Assembly: GCA_016288175.1 (NCBI GenBank) | Contig: JAEEYN010000163.1 | Span: 1 to 6,457, forward strand | Reading direction: 5' to 3' | Length of the DNA: 6,457 nucleotides | Origin: Bacillota bacterium | GTDB taxonomy: Bacteria; Bacillota; Clostridia; Christensenellales; CAG-138 | Shown here: positions 1-5,379 of the stretch, in pieces | Layout of the letters: the number at the start of each line of letters is the position of its first letter | How positions within the stretch are numbered: position 1 is the stretch's first letter | Translations under genes and position numbers: made by a program | Notes under the pieces: model-generated | Databases searched by the model: none | The model's input: the letters and a program-made list of their open reading frames with translations, nothing else | What the model was told of the DNA's origin: nothing

Positions 1-627
1 ATCTTCGTCGGTCTCCCGATGAACACCGGCCTTTTCGGAGACGGAGCCGTGCCGTACGTGATGTGCTTTTATATTGTCAACACAACGCTTTTCTGGACGA
101 TAGGCAACTATTTGATCAGCCGCTCGGGCGAAGGCGAAAAGCACCAAAAGGGTTTCTTTAAGAACCTTAAAAAGCTGATCTCCCCTCCCCTTGTCGCGCT
201 CGCGATCAGCCTGCCGCTGCTCGCACTCGGCGTGAAGATGCCGGAGCCGGTAGTCAAGCTCGCGGGATACATGGGCAACATCGTTACGCCGATCGCGCTG
301 TTCTATATCGGCTACGCACTGTATGAATACGGTTTAAAGAGCATGCGTCCCGGAAAACATATGCTCGGCGTTATGTTCGTGCGCTTCATCTGCGCGCCGC
401 TCATCATGGTGGGTCTGTGCAAGCTCTTCGGCTTCGGCGGGATGCCCTCCGGCGTACTCGTCGTCGAATCGGCGATGCCCGTCATGACGCAGGCCGTCGT
501 CGTTGCCGCCGCGCATGACGCGGACGAAGGCTTCGTCGCCGGCGGAATGAGCGTCACGACGCTCGGCTGCTTCGTGCTCGTGCCGCTTCTGATGCTGCTT
601 CTGAAAGCCCTTGGACTGATTTCATAA
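1..627 (+). CDS. AEC-family (auxin efflux carrier / malate permease-like) transporter, 5' end missing
   Basis: This is an integral membrane transporter of the AEC family, which carries organic acids such as malate or other small anions across the cytoplasmic membrane. The reading frame is open from base 1, so the gene enters from the left and only about 208 C-terminal residues are present. Family members are usually about 300-320 residues, so roughly the first third is missing. The visible start reads IFVGLPMNTGLFGDGAVPY, which matches the Gly/Pro/Asn-rich 'GxPxxxxxFG' segment typical of the family. A charged cytosolic loop with a GEGEKHQKG stretch follows, then about five hydrophobic helices, including LISPPLVALAISLPLLALG and a C-terminal segment ending in LLLKALGLIS. 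The ATG at 19 lies inside this conserved motif and is not the true start. The gene is probably co-transcribed with the next one, 16 nt downstream. The substrate cannot be told from the sequence. Confidence 0.85.
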   Translation: MFVGLPMNTGLFGDGAVPYVMCFYIVNTTLFWTIGNYLISRSGEGEKHQKGFFKNLKKLISPPLVALAISLPLLALGVKMPEPVVKLAGYMGNIVTPIALFYIGYALYEYGLKSMRPGKHMLGVMFVRFICAPLIMVGLCKLFGFGGMPSGVLVVESAMPVMTQAVVVAAAHDADEGFVAGGMSVTTLGCFVLVPLLMLLLKALGLIS

Positions 628-643
628 GAGAGGTGTTTTTTCT

Positions 644-1177
644 TTGAAAATCGCAATAATCGGTTACAGCGGAGCCGGAAAATCAACGCTCGCGAAGCGC
701 CTTTCGAAGCAGTTCGGTCTTCCCCTGCTCTATCTTGACACGATCCACTGGAAGCCCAACTGGAACGAGCGCGACGACGAAGAAAGCTGCGAGGTCATCG
801 GCGATTTCATGGATGAGCACGCAAGCTGGGTCATCGACGGCAACTATAAAAAGCTTCTGCATGAGCGGCGGATGGACGAGGCGGATTACATTGTTTTCAT
901 GGATTTCCCCGTCCGGATCTGCCTCAAGCGCGCAAAGCAGCGCTTCAAGGAATATCAGGGCCGCTACCGCGAGAGCATGACCTACGGCTGCGAGGAGAAA
1001 TTCGACGCGGAGTTCAAGCGCTGGATCAAAAAGGACGGCCGCGACAGATATAAAAAAGCCGCCTACGAGCGCATCGGCATCAAGTATAAGGATAAATTCA
1101 TCCGCTGCAAAAAGGACGCGGATGTTGAGGCGTTCGTCAAAATGCTTGAAGACGCCGCAAATAGAACGGCGGAATAA
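644..1177 (+). CDS. P-loop adenylate-kinase-like protein (FlaR / DNA topology modulation family)
   Basis: This is a cytosolic 177-residue P-loop NTPase resembling the small kinase-like proteins annotated as 'topology modulation protein' or FlaR-like. The Walker A loop GYSGAGKST is at residues 7-15, with K13 and S14 as phosphate and magnesium ligands. Family hallmarks follow: LDTIHWKPNW (31-40), WVIDGNY (62-68), a strand YIVFMDFP (82-89), then a basic, Arg-rich lid-like segment with R91, R96 and R100, and the EKFDAEFKRWI helix (118-128). The length is normal for the family. The start is TTG, supported by a GAGAGGTG ribosome-binding site (about 627-634) nine bases upstream; no better start fits. 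It lies 16 nt after the transporter gene, so the two are probably one operon. The true substrate of this family is poorly defined, and the name FlaR reflects historical annotation rather than a proven role in DNA topology. Confidence 0.85.
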   Translation: MKIAIIGYSGAGKSTLAKRLSKQFGLPLLYLDTIHWKPNWNERDDEESCEVIGDFMDEHASWVIDGNYKKLLHERRMDEADYIVFMDFPVRICLKRAKQRFKEYQGRYRESMTYGCEEKFDAEFKRWIKKDGRDRYKKAAYERIGIKYKDKFIRCKKDADVEAFVKMLEDAANRTAE

Positions 1178-1213
1178 GCCGTTCTCCCCGTTGTCATGTT
1201 CGGATAAAAAGTC

Positions 1214-1242
1214 AAGCCCCGGCTGCAAAACCGGGGCTTTTA
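1214..1242. terminator. Bidirectional intrinsic terminator between convergent genes
   Basis: A perfect 9-bp stem, AAGCCCCGG (1214-1222) with CCGGGGCTT (1231-1239), encloses an 8-nt loop. On the + strand it runs into a short T tract. On the - strand the stem is followed by GACTTTTTA, so it can also end the transcript of the dockerin gene that stops at 1272. It sits 36 nt after the + gene and 30 nt after the - gene. Confidence 0.85.
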
Positions 1243-1271
1243 CGTTCAAAAGGTTCAATTCGCCGAAGCCG

Positions 1272-2609
1272 TCAGCCGGCGAGCGCGAGCCTCATTATCA
1301 GCAGTGCGTCGGTCGCGTTGACGCTGCCGTCGCCGTTTACATCGCCGTTTCGCAAGCCTTGTTCATCGAGCGCAAGCAGGTTCATGGAACAGCGCATAAC
1401 CACCAGCGCGTCGGAGGAGTTGACGACTCCGTCGCAGTTGACGTCGCCCGACAGCGTCGGTTCAATGCCGCTTTCCTCATAAAGAGCGGTTACGGTCAGG
1501 TCCGCGATAACGTTGTCGAAATCGACGTCCCAGCCGACGAAATCATATCCGACGCGTGCAGGGACCTCCGGAGCTTCAGCCGCGCCGCCGTCGTCCACCT
1601 GCTGTTCGGAAAGCACAGTGCCGTCCCAATCGACGAAGGTCACGGTGTGGACAGAATCGCGGAAGCGGGCGATCAGCTCGGTCCCGTCCGTGCCTGTGAC
1701 GTTGAATTCCGCATCCTCCGAGAGCAGTTCTCCGGAGGAATTATACCAGCCGATGAATACAGACGTTTCTTCCGGATACGAGAAGACGGTACATACGCCC
1801 CCGCTTCCTGAGCAATAACCGATCCTTCCCCGGCCCATTGCAAGCAGACCGTCTAGAGGAAGATTCGGATTGTTCGAGAGATCCAGCACCGTCAACGCGT
1901 TGTTTGAGCAATCCAGAGACACCAGCGCAGCGCAGTCGGAAACATCCAATTCGGTCAATGCGTTAAAGGAACAGGCCAGCACCTGCAAAGCGGTGCAGCC
2001 GGAAACATTCAGCGCAGTCAAAGCGCTTTCGGTGCATATCAGCTCCTGCAGTGCGGTACAGTTCGAAACGTCCAGCGCGGTCAGAGAGACATTGCTGTAT
2101 AATGAAACGGTCTCCAAAGCGGTGCAGCCGGCTGCGTCAACCTCCGTAAGTCCGCTGTCGCGGCAATAAATGCTCTTCAGTGCCGTGCAGCCCGAAAAAT
2201 CCGCCTCGGACAGTTGGTTGTAGCTGCTTATAAACCGCTCCAGTGCTGCGCAGCCGGAGAAATCCGCCGGGCCATACTGACCGGCGTCGGTAAGACTTAT
2301 GTTTACGATCCGGCGCTCGGTGCTGTCGGTCCACGCAAACCCTGTCCATGTCGTCGGATCGTTGACGTTGTAATCGGCGTTCAGCTTCGTGCCGTTCTTT
2401 AAGCCGTCTTCGTCCGTCTGCTCAAGGAACGCCGCGCACTTGTTGTAGTCGTGCTCGTTGCAGCCCGAAGGGACGGTCCAATACTGTTCAACGGACGTTA
2501 TAGATGCTTTCTCCGCGGGAATTGACGCCTTTGCCGCTGCTGCCGAGATCGGCAGGCAGGTCAACGCCATAATAAGCGCGATCGCCGCCGCAATGAGTTT
2601 TTTCTTCAT
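1272..2609 (-). CDS. Secreted leucine-rich-repeat protein with InlB-type B-repeat and C-terminal type I dockerin
   Basis: This 445-residue exported protein is probably a non-enzymatic binding or scaffold-attached component. Residues 1-26 form a signal peptide (MKKK, a hydrophobic core, then ISAAAAKA). Residues 117-250 carry six full leucine-rich repeats plus a partial one, with a 21-22-residue period of the type SGCTALxxLxCxxNxLTxLDV. A Cys recurs at the same position of each repeat (C120, C141, C162, C184, C205, C226). Residues 265-318 resemble a divergent bacterial beta repeat. Residues 322-378 are a clear InlB B-repeat (Flg_new type), with VTFVDWDGTVL and GYDFVGWD. Residues 388-443 are a dockerin: two calcium-binding repeats, GDVNCDGVVNSSD and GDVNGDGSVNATD, each followed by an ALLIMR-like helix. 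Dockerins bind cohesins in cellulosome-like complexes; no cohesin gene is in this window. The ATG start has AAAGGAGG (2618-2625) eight bases upstream and a consensus promoter further up. The ligand of the repeats is unknown. Confidence 0.9.
   Translation of the reverse strand: MKKKLIAAAIALIMALTCLPISAAAAKASIPAEKASITSVEQYWTVPSGCNEHDYNKCAAFLEQTDEDGLKNGTKLNADYNVNDPTTWTGFAWTDSTERRIVNISLTDAGQYGPADFSGCAALERFISSYNQLSEADFSGCTALKSIYCRDSGLTEVDAAGCTALETVSLYSNVSLTALDVSNCTALQELICTESALTALNVSGCTALQVLACSFNALTELDVSDCAALVSLDCSNNALTVLDLSNNPNLPLDGLLAMGRGRIGYCSGSGGVCTVFSYPEETSVFIGWYNSSGELLSEDAEFNVTGTDGTELIARFRDSVHTVTFVDWDGTVLSEQQVDDGGAAEAPEVPARVGYDFVGWDVDFDNVIADLTVTALYEESGIEPTLSGDVNCDGVVNSSDALVVMRCSMNLLALDEQGLRNGDVNGDGSVNATDALLIMRLALAG
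1881..2261 (-). repeat. Leucine-rich-repeat coding array, about 63-66 bp period
   Basis: Six in-frame units of 21 codons (one of 22) begin at residues 117, 138, 159, 181, 202 and 223 of the dockerin protein. Each unit has a C-T/A-A-L core and an L-T-x-L-D end. The units differ at many synonymous and surface positions, so this is an old, selected protein repeat rather than a recent tandem expansion. Confidence 0.8.
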
Positions 2610-2657
2610 CGCCGCTGCCTCCTTTGTTTTTCGGATGATTCGCCATCAGACAGCTCC

Positions 2658-2686
2658 ATTATAGTAATGCATTTTGTTTATGTCAA
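2658..2686 (-). promoter_or_regulatory. Consensus vegetative promoter of the LRR-dockerin gene
   Basis: On the minus strand, TTGACA (2686-2681) and TATAAT (2663-2658) are separated by exactly 17 bp, a perfect sigma-A/sigma-70 match. Transcription should start near 2651, giving a leader of about 42 nt that contains the AAAGGAGG ribosome-binding site. Confidence 0.88.
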
Positions 2687-2691
2687 CAAAA
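2672..2691. promoter_or_regulatory. Candidate operator: 7-bp inverted repeat over the -35 box
   Basis: TTTTGTT (2672-2678) and AACAAAA (2685-2691) form perfect 7-bp arms around a 6-bp spacer. The dyad covers the -35 hexamer and the upstream part of the promoter spacer of the dockerin gene, where a bound repressor would block RNA polymerase. I do not recognise the site as that of a named regulator, and no regulator gene lies nearby. AT-rich dyads can arise by chance. Confidence 0.4.
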
Positions 2692-2813
2692 GAAGCGGAA
2701 GAGGCGTCCCGGTGTTGAAATATTGCGGCATGAAACCGAGCACAGTGCCGATAAGCAGCCGCGCGCTTTCCGTCCGGACCCGCAAAACGCGGATCATCGC
2801 TTGTTCATAAAGG
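2692..2813. other. Intergenic stretch between divergent promoters, no gene called
   Basis: This is the part of the 368-nt gap between the dockerin gene and the first zinc-ribbon gene that lies outside the two promoters and the leader. It is GC-rich and holds only a 39-codon minus-strand frame (2797-2678) without a ribosome-binding site, whose stop codon follows directly after the -35 box. I see no convincing hairpin or site. Confidence 0.5.
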
Positions 2814-2842
2814 TTGACAGCATTTCTCCGCTGTTATATAAT
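2814..2842 (+). promoter_or_regulatory. Consensus vegetative promoter of the first zinc-ribbon membrane gene
   Basis: TTGACA (2814-2819) and TATAAT (2837-2842) are separated by exactly 17 bp, a perfect match. The last ten bases, GTTATATAAT, are identical in the promoter of the second copy (3991-4000). Transcription should start near 2849, leaving a leader of about 129 nt. Confidence 0.88.
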
Positions 2843-2843
2843 A

Positions 2844-2977
2844 GATAAGGTATATTTTATCATGTTTTGCGGAATCGGCTCCGGTTCCGGTCCCATGCTT
2901 CCGAACCTCGGTTCTTATATCGGCTGCCGCTTTTCCGGCATGCCGACGGGAATAAACAAAAACAGGAGGAAATAACA
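2844..2977 (+). promoter_or_regulatory. Structured leader of the first zinc-ribbon gene, shared with the paralogue
   Basis: The leader holds, in order: a dyad GATAA (2844-2848) / TTATC (2857-2861) around GGTATATT; hairpin I at 2870-2889 (CGGAATCG / CGGTTCCG, 8 bp with one G-U pair, GCTC loop); a conserved GGTTCTTAT at 2910-2918; and hairpin II at 2921-2945 (CGGCTGCCG paired with CGGCA-T-GCCG, 9 bp with one bulged T). The single-stranded CGGGAATAAACAAAAA (2947-2962) follows, then AGGAGGA (2964-2970). The same order and spacing recur at 4003-4139, where the hairpin arms differ in sequence but still pair. There is no T tract after hairpin II, so it is not an intrinsic terminator. It does not match any riboswitch or leader class I know. 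Translational control, mRNA stabilisation or a protein-binding site are all possible. Confidence 0.55.
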
Positions 2978-3931
2978 GTGTTTTGTCCTAATTGCGGAAC
3001 AAAATGCGACGGCATGGCGTTTTGCCCGAACTGCGGGACCAAGCTCGGTTCCATCGGCAATGACAGCGCCGAAACCGTTACCGCCAAAGAAAATTCCGGC
3101 AGTATCGCTTTACGTGAGTTCATAGTTTCTCCGCTTTTTTTCATTTTGTTGGTCGCTTTCATAGTCAATACGCTCTGCAGAGGCTATTTCACTATTGCAT
3201 TTCTCGGGACTTCACTGGATCTGCCGTTGATGCTCCTTCTTCTGATCGCTCTGGTCGTTTCGGTCTGCCTGCTGATGCTTTATATCAGGATGTGTACTCA
3301 CCCGGACGGCAGGATCCCGCCGGACAGCCTGCTGATTATCAGGATCACGCAGTACGTCTATATGGGTCTTCTCATAATCGGCTGGATCTATGTGTTCGTT
3401 CAGCTCATATCGCTCTATTTTGAGTTTTCCAATTCGGTAGTCGGCTTGAATCAGATCACGTATTCTTATAATTCTGCGAGTATAAGCCAAGTACAGACTC
3501 TTTTCAGGATCGCCTTTTTTGTCGCGGCTGTCCTTGCCGTTGTAAGCGTGGTTTTCCACGTTCAGATCATCCGCTCGCTCGGCAGCGTCATCCGGACCGT
3601 CAAGACCGGCTGGCCCTCCGAACGCATCTCCGTTTTTGCCGCCGTGATCTGCTTTGCGATCGCGCTGGTCCTTTTCCTGCTGCTCGTTAACCCCTATGCG
3701 ATGTTTAACCCGCTGTATAGCATTCTCGGCTTAGACCAATTCGCCGCCCCCTGCGCGGGGCTTCCCGAGGTCCTTGCACAGATGGTCAAAGAGAATCTTT
3801 TCATAGGGAATCTCAGTGGAAAGGTCTCGGTTATTCTCACTGTAATGATGCTCGCCGACATTGTTTACAACGTAATCCTCGGCTCGCTGATCCTCGGCTA
3901 CAGGTCCAAGTCCGCCGCCTGTTACAACTGA
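2978..3931 (+). CDS. Zinc-ribbon six-TM membrane protein of unknown function, copy 1
   Basis: The function is not recognised. The 317-residue protein opens with a compact zinc ribbon: C3-x2-C6 and C16-x2-C19 in two CPNCGTK knuckles, with an extra C10. A short polar linker (24-46) follows, then six predicted membrane helices at about 50-67, 81-103, 123-148, 174-197, 217-239 and 283-307. It shares two loop motifs with the next gene: H108-x-D-G-R112 between helices 2 and 3, and V-N-P...LYSILG (237-251) after helix 5. The zinc ribbon should lie in the cytosol. The GTG start at 2978 is chosen because AGGAGGA (2964-2970) sits seven bases upstream and the paralogue starts identically. The frame stays open upstream to a TTG at 2867, but that part is the structured leader and lacks a ribosome-binding site. 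It has its own promoter and lies 208 nt before its paralogue. Confidence 0.85.
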   Translation: MFCPNCGTKCDGMAFCPNCGTKLGSIGNDSAETVTAKENSGSIALREFIVSPLFFILLVAFIVNTLCRGYFTIAFLGTSLDLPLMLLLLIALVVSVCLLMLYIRMCTHPDGRIPPDSLLIIRITQYVYMGLLIIGWIYVFVQLISLYFEFSNSVVGLNQITYSYNSASISQVQTLFRIAFFVAAVLAVVSVVFHVQIIRSLGSVIRTVKTGWPSERISVFAAVICFAIALVLFLLLVNPYAMFNPLYSILGLDQFAAPCAGLPEVLAQMVKENLFIGNLSGKVSVILTVMMLADIVYNVILGSLILGYRSKSAACYN

Positions 3932-3971
3932 GCCGCGTGCGCTGCCGCGGTTCCGCGCTCAATTTGAAATA

Positions 3972-4000
3972 TTGACTTATCCTCCCGCTCGTTATATAAT
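3972..4000 (+). promoter_or_regulatory. Near-consensus promoter of the second zinc-ribbon membrane gene
   Basis: TTGACT (3972-3977) and TATAAT (3995-4000) are spaced by 17 bp, with one mismatch to consensus in the -35 box. The promoter begins 40 nt after the stop codon of copy 1. A GC-rich imperfect inverted repeat at about 3931-3960 precedes it but has no T tract, so read-through from copy 1 remains possible. Confidence 0.85.
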
Positions 4001-4002
4001 GA

Positions 4003-4139
4003 ACGAGGTATATTTTGTCACGTTATGCGGGGCCGGAGCCTTTCCGGCTCCCGATGCCCGACCGAGGTTCTTATTGCGGCCGGCCGGAGCCTTTCCGGCG
4101 GGCCGCCGGGAATAAACAAAAAAACAGGAGGAAGAAACA
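4003..4139 (+). promoter_or_regulatory. Structured leader of the second zinc-ribbon gene, homologous to 2844-2977
   Basis: The elements match those of the first leader. A dyad ACGA (4003-4006) / TTGT (4015-4018) surrounds the identical GGTATATT. Hairpin I is at 4028-4053 (CGGG-GCCGGA / TCCGGC-T-CCCG, 10 bp with one bulged T). GGTTCTTAT is at 4066-4074. Hairpin II is at 4076-4106 (GCGGCC-G-GCCGG / CCGGC-G-GGCCGC, 11 bp with one G.G mismatch, AGCCTTT loop). CGGGAATAAACAAAAA begins at 4107 and AGGAGGA is at 4126-4132. TTATT before and AATAA after hairpin II could add an outer stem. The hairpin arms are longer and more GC-rich than in copy 1, so the fold is kept while the sequence changed. Confidence 0.55.
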
Positions 4140-5267
4140 GTGTTTTGCCCTAATTGCGGAACAAAATGCGACGGCATGATGTTCTGTCCGAACTGCGGGA
4201 CCAAGCTCGACAGCGAAGAGCTCGGTCTTCCGCCCGAGACGGACAGCGCCGCCGCGCCGAACAACGCCGGCGCCGGGCAGTATGACCCCGGTGCAGAGCA
4301 GCCGAACGCATGGGCTGCAGCAGCACCCGCGGCGCCTCAGTACACAGCCCCGCAGTACACAGCCCCTCAATACACGGCGCCCCAGTACACAGCGCCCGCC
4401 GGAGGAAGTCCCAAGAGCCCGTCCGGAACAAGCCCGGCGAGACTCGCCGTGCGCTCGGTCGCGGTCTCGCCCCTTTTCCTGATTGCGATCATCGCTTTCA
4501 CGATCGTCTCCGCTATCACCGTTTACACCGAAATCCAGACAGTTCAGCAGCTCGGTCAGTACAGCAGTTACCTCGGGACAGAAGGCACGATCATGCTGCT
4601 GGCCTATATCGTTTTGATCATCTGCGCCGTTCTTATGGTCGTCGGCCTTTGGATGCTCTATGCCGGTGCATGGAGCCATGCGGACGGCAGGATGCCGCAA
4701 ACAGGACTGAACATCATCAAGGTCGTTCAGATCGTCTATCTGGTCCTGATCTCCGCGCTGTTCATCTATGTCTTCATCAAGCTCATTGAGTTATCCTCGC
4801 AGCTCAGCCAGGCAGGATCGTATTACGGTTATTCGGGCTACAGCAGTCAGCTCAATCAGGCGCATTCAATACTCATCAGGGCATTTCTGTTCTACGGCGC
4901 ACTGCTCATTATCCTGATCTTCTACTATATCGGCATTTTCAGATCCATCAGCTCCGTGAGCTGGACGGTCGTCAGCGGCCGCCAGTCGGGCAAGGTGTCC
5001 GTATTCGTCGCGATCTGCTGCTTCATTTCCGCGCTGATCGCCTTTATCGCACTTGTCGATCCTTCGCTGATCGCAAAGGCTTTATACGAGATCCTCGGCG
5101 CAGGCAGCATGAGCGGATCGATCGATGTTACAAGCCTCTTCGGAGTAAGCTCCGGCGGAACAACGACCGTTGGAACAATCAACGCCGTCGCGGGCATTAT
5201 CGCAAGCGTCTGCTTCGGCATAACGATCCTTTATTACAGAGCGAAGCTTAACGCGGTTCAAAACTGA
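4140..5267 (+). CDS. Zinc-ribbon six-TM membrane protein of unknown function, copy 2
   Basis: This is a paralogue of the upstream gene, 375 residues long, with no recognised function. The N-terminal zinc ribbon (C3, C6, C16, C19, extra C10) is nearly identical to copy 1. The linker (24-105) is much longer, rich in Ala, Pro, Gln and Gly, and contains four PQYTA repeats at 66-85. Six predicted helices follow at about 110-130, 150-174, 193-217, 245-266, 285-306 and 345-366. Loop motifs shared with copy 1 are H180-x-D-G-R184 and V-D-P...LYEILG (306-320). The region between helices 3 and 4 is Tyr/Gly/Ser-rich (YYGYSGYSS). The GTG start has AGGAGGA seven bases upstream. The gene has its own promoter and leader and ends 20 nt before a strong terminator. 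The common layout suggests a membrane sensor or assembly factor with a cytosolic metal-binding head, but that is a guess. Confidence 0.87.
   Translation: MFCPNCGTKCDGMMFCPNCGTKLDSEELGLPPETDSAAAPNNAGAGQYDPGAEQPNAWAAAAPAAPQYTAPQYTAPQYTAPQYTAPAGGSPKSPSGTSPARLAVRSVAVSPLFLIAIIAFTIVSAITVYTEIQTVQQLGQYSSYLGTEGTIMLLAYIVLIICAVLMVVGLWMLYAGAWSHADGRMPQTGLNIIKVVQIVYLVLISALFIYVFIKLIELSSQLSQAGSYYGYSGYSSQLNQAHSILIRAFLFYGALLIILIFYYIGIFRSISSVSWTVVSGRQSGKVSVFVAICCFISALIAFIALVDPSLIAKALYEILGAGSMSGSIDVTSLFGVSSGGTTTVGTINAVAGIIASVCFGITILYYRAKLNAVQN
4335..4394 (+). repeat. Four tandem 15-bp repeats encoding PQYTA
   Basis: Four perfect in-frame peptide repeats (residues 66-85 of copy 2) are encoded by 15-bp units that differ only at third codon positions (CCT/CCG/CCC, CAG/CAA, ACA/ACG, GCC/GCG). 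They form part of a flexible linker between zinc ribbon and membrane domain and are absent from copy 1. Copy-number change would keep the frame. Confidence 0.9.
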
Positions 5268-5287
5268 CGCCGCCAAGTGAACGATCA

Positions 5288-5320
5288 AAAAGCACTTCGG
5301 TTTCCCGAAGTGCTTTTATC
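5288..5320. terminator. Bidirectional intrinsic terminator between convergent genes
   Basis: A perfect 13-bp stem, AAAAGCACTTCGG (5288-5300) with CCGAAGTGCTTTT (5305-5317), closes a TTTC loop. The + strand ends in TTTTAT, and the - strand ends in TTTTTGAT. It lies 20 nt after copy 2 of the zinc-ribbon gene and 62 nt beyond the end of the deacetylase gene, so it can end both transcripts. Confidence 0.93.
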
Positions 5321-5379
5321 TTGCCGTTCAGTTAATTATTGTCCGCTCCGGGTTCTGCGTCCTTCCGGCTTTTCGGTCA

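Noticed and set aside
1164..1184. Inverted repeat GAACGGC...GCCGTTC with the TAA stop codon of the P-loop gene in its 7-nt loop.
   Set aside because: The stem is short and has no T tract. The true terminator follows at 1214-1242, so this is probably chance in GC-rich sequence.
1122..1811. Long plus-strand frame of 229 codons opposite the dockerin gene.
   Set aside because: It runs across a terminator and antisense to a gene with clear signal peptide, LRR, InlB-repeat and dockerin domains. It shows no domain of its own.
2715..2725. TTGAAATATTG shared exactly with 3964-3974, near the second promoter.
   Set aside because: It lies about 90 bp upstream of the first promoter but overlaps the -35 box of the second, so its placement is not conserved. 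An 11-nt AT-rich match is likely chance.
2678..2797. Minus-strand frame of 39 codons (MIRVLRVRTE...PLPLLLLT) between the two divergent promoters.
   Set aside because: It has no ribosome-binding site, and its final TTG-ACA codons are exactly the -35 box of the dockerin promoter. It resembles no family I know. It could be a decayed gene remnant, but nothing supports that.
2867..2977. Upstream in-frame extension of the first zinc-ribbon protein to a TTG at 2867.
   Set aside because: It overlaps the conserved structured leader and has no ribbon-like or other domain. A strong AGGAGGA sits correctly before the GTG at 2978, and the paralogue starts at the same ribbon residue.
3931..3960. GC-rich imperfect inverted repeat (CCGCG / CGCGG) after the first zinc-ribbon gene.
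   Set aside because: Only about 5 bp pair well and no T run follows, so I do not call it a terminator.
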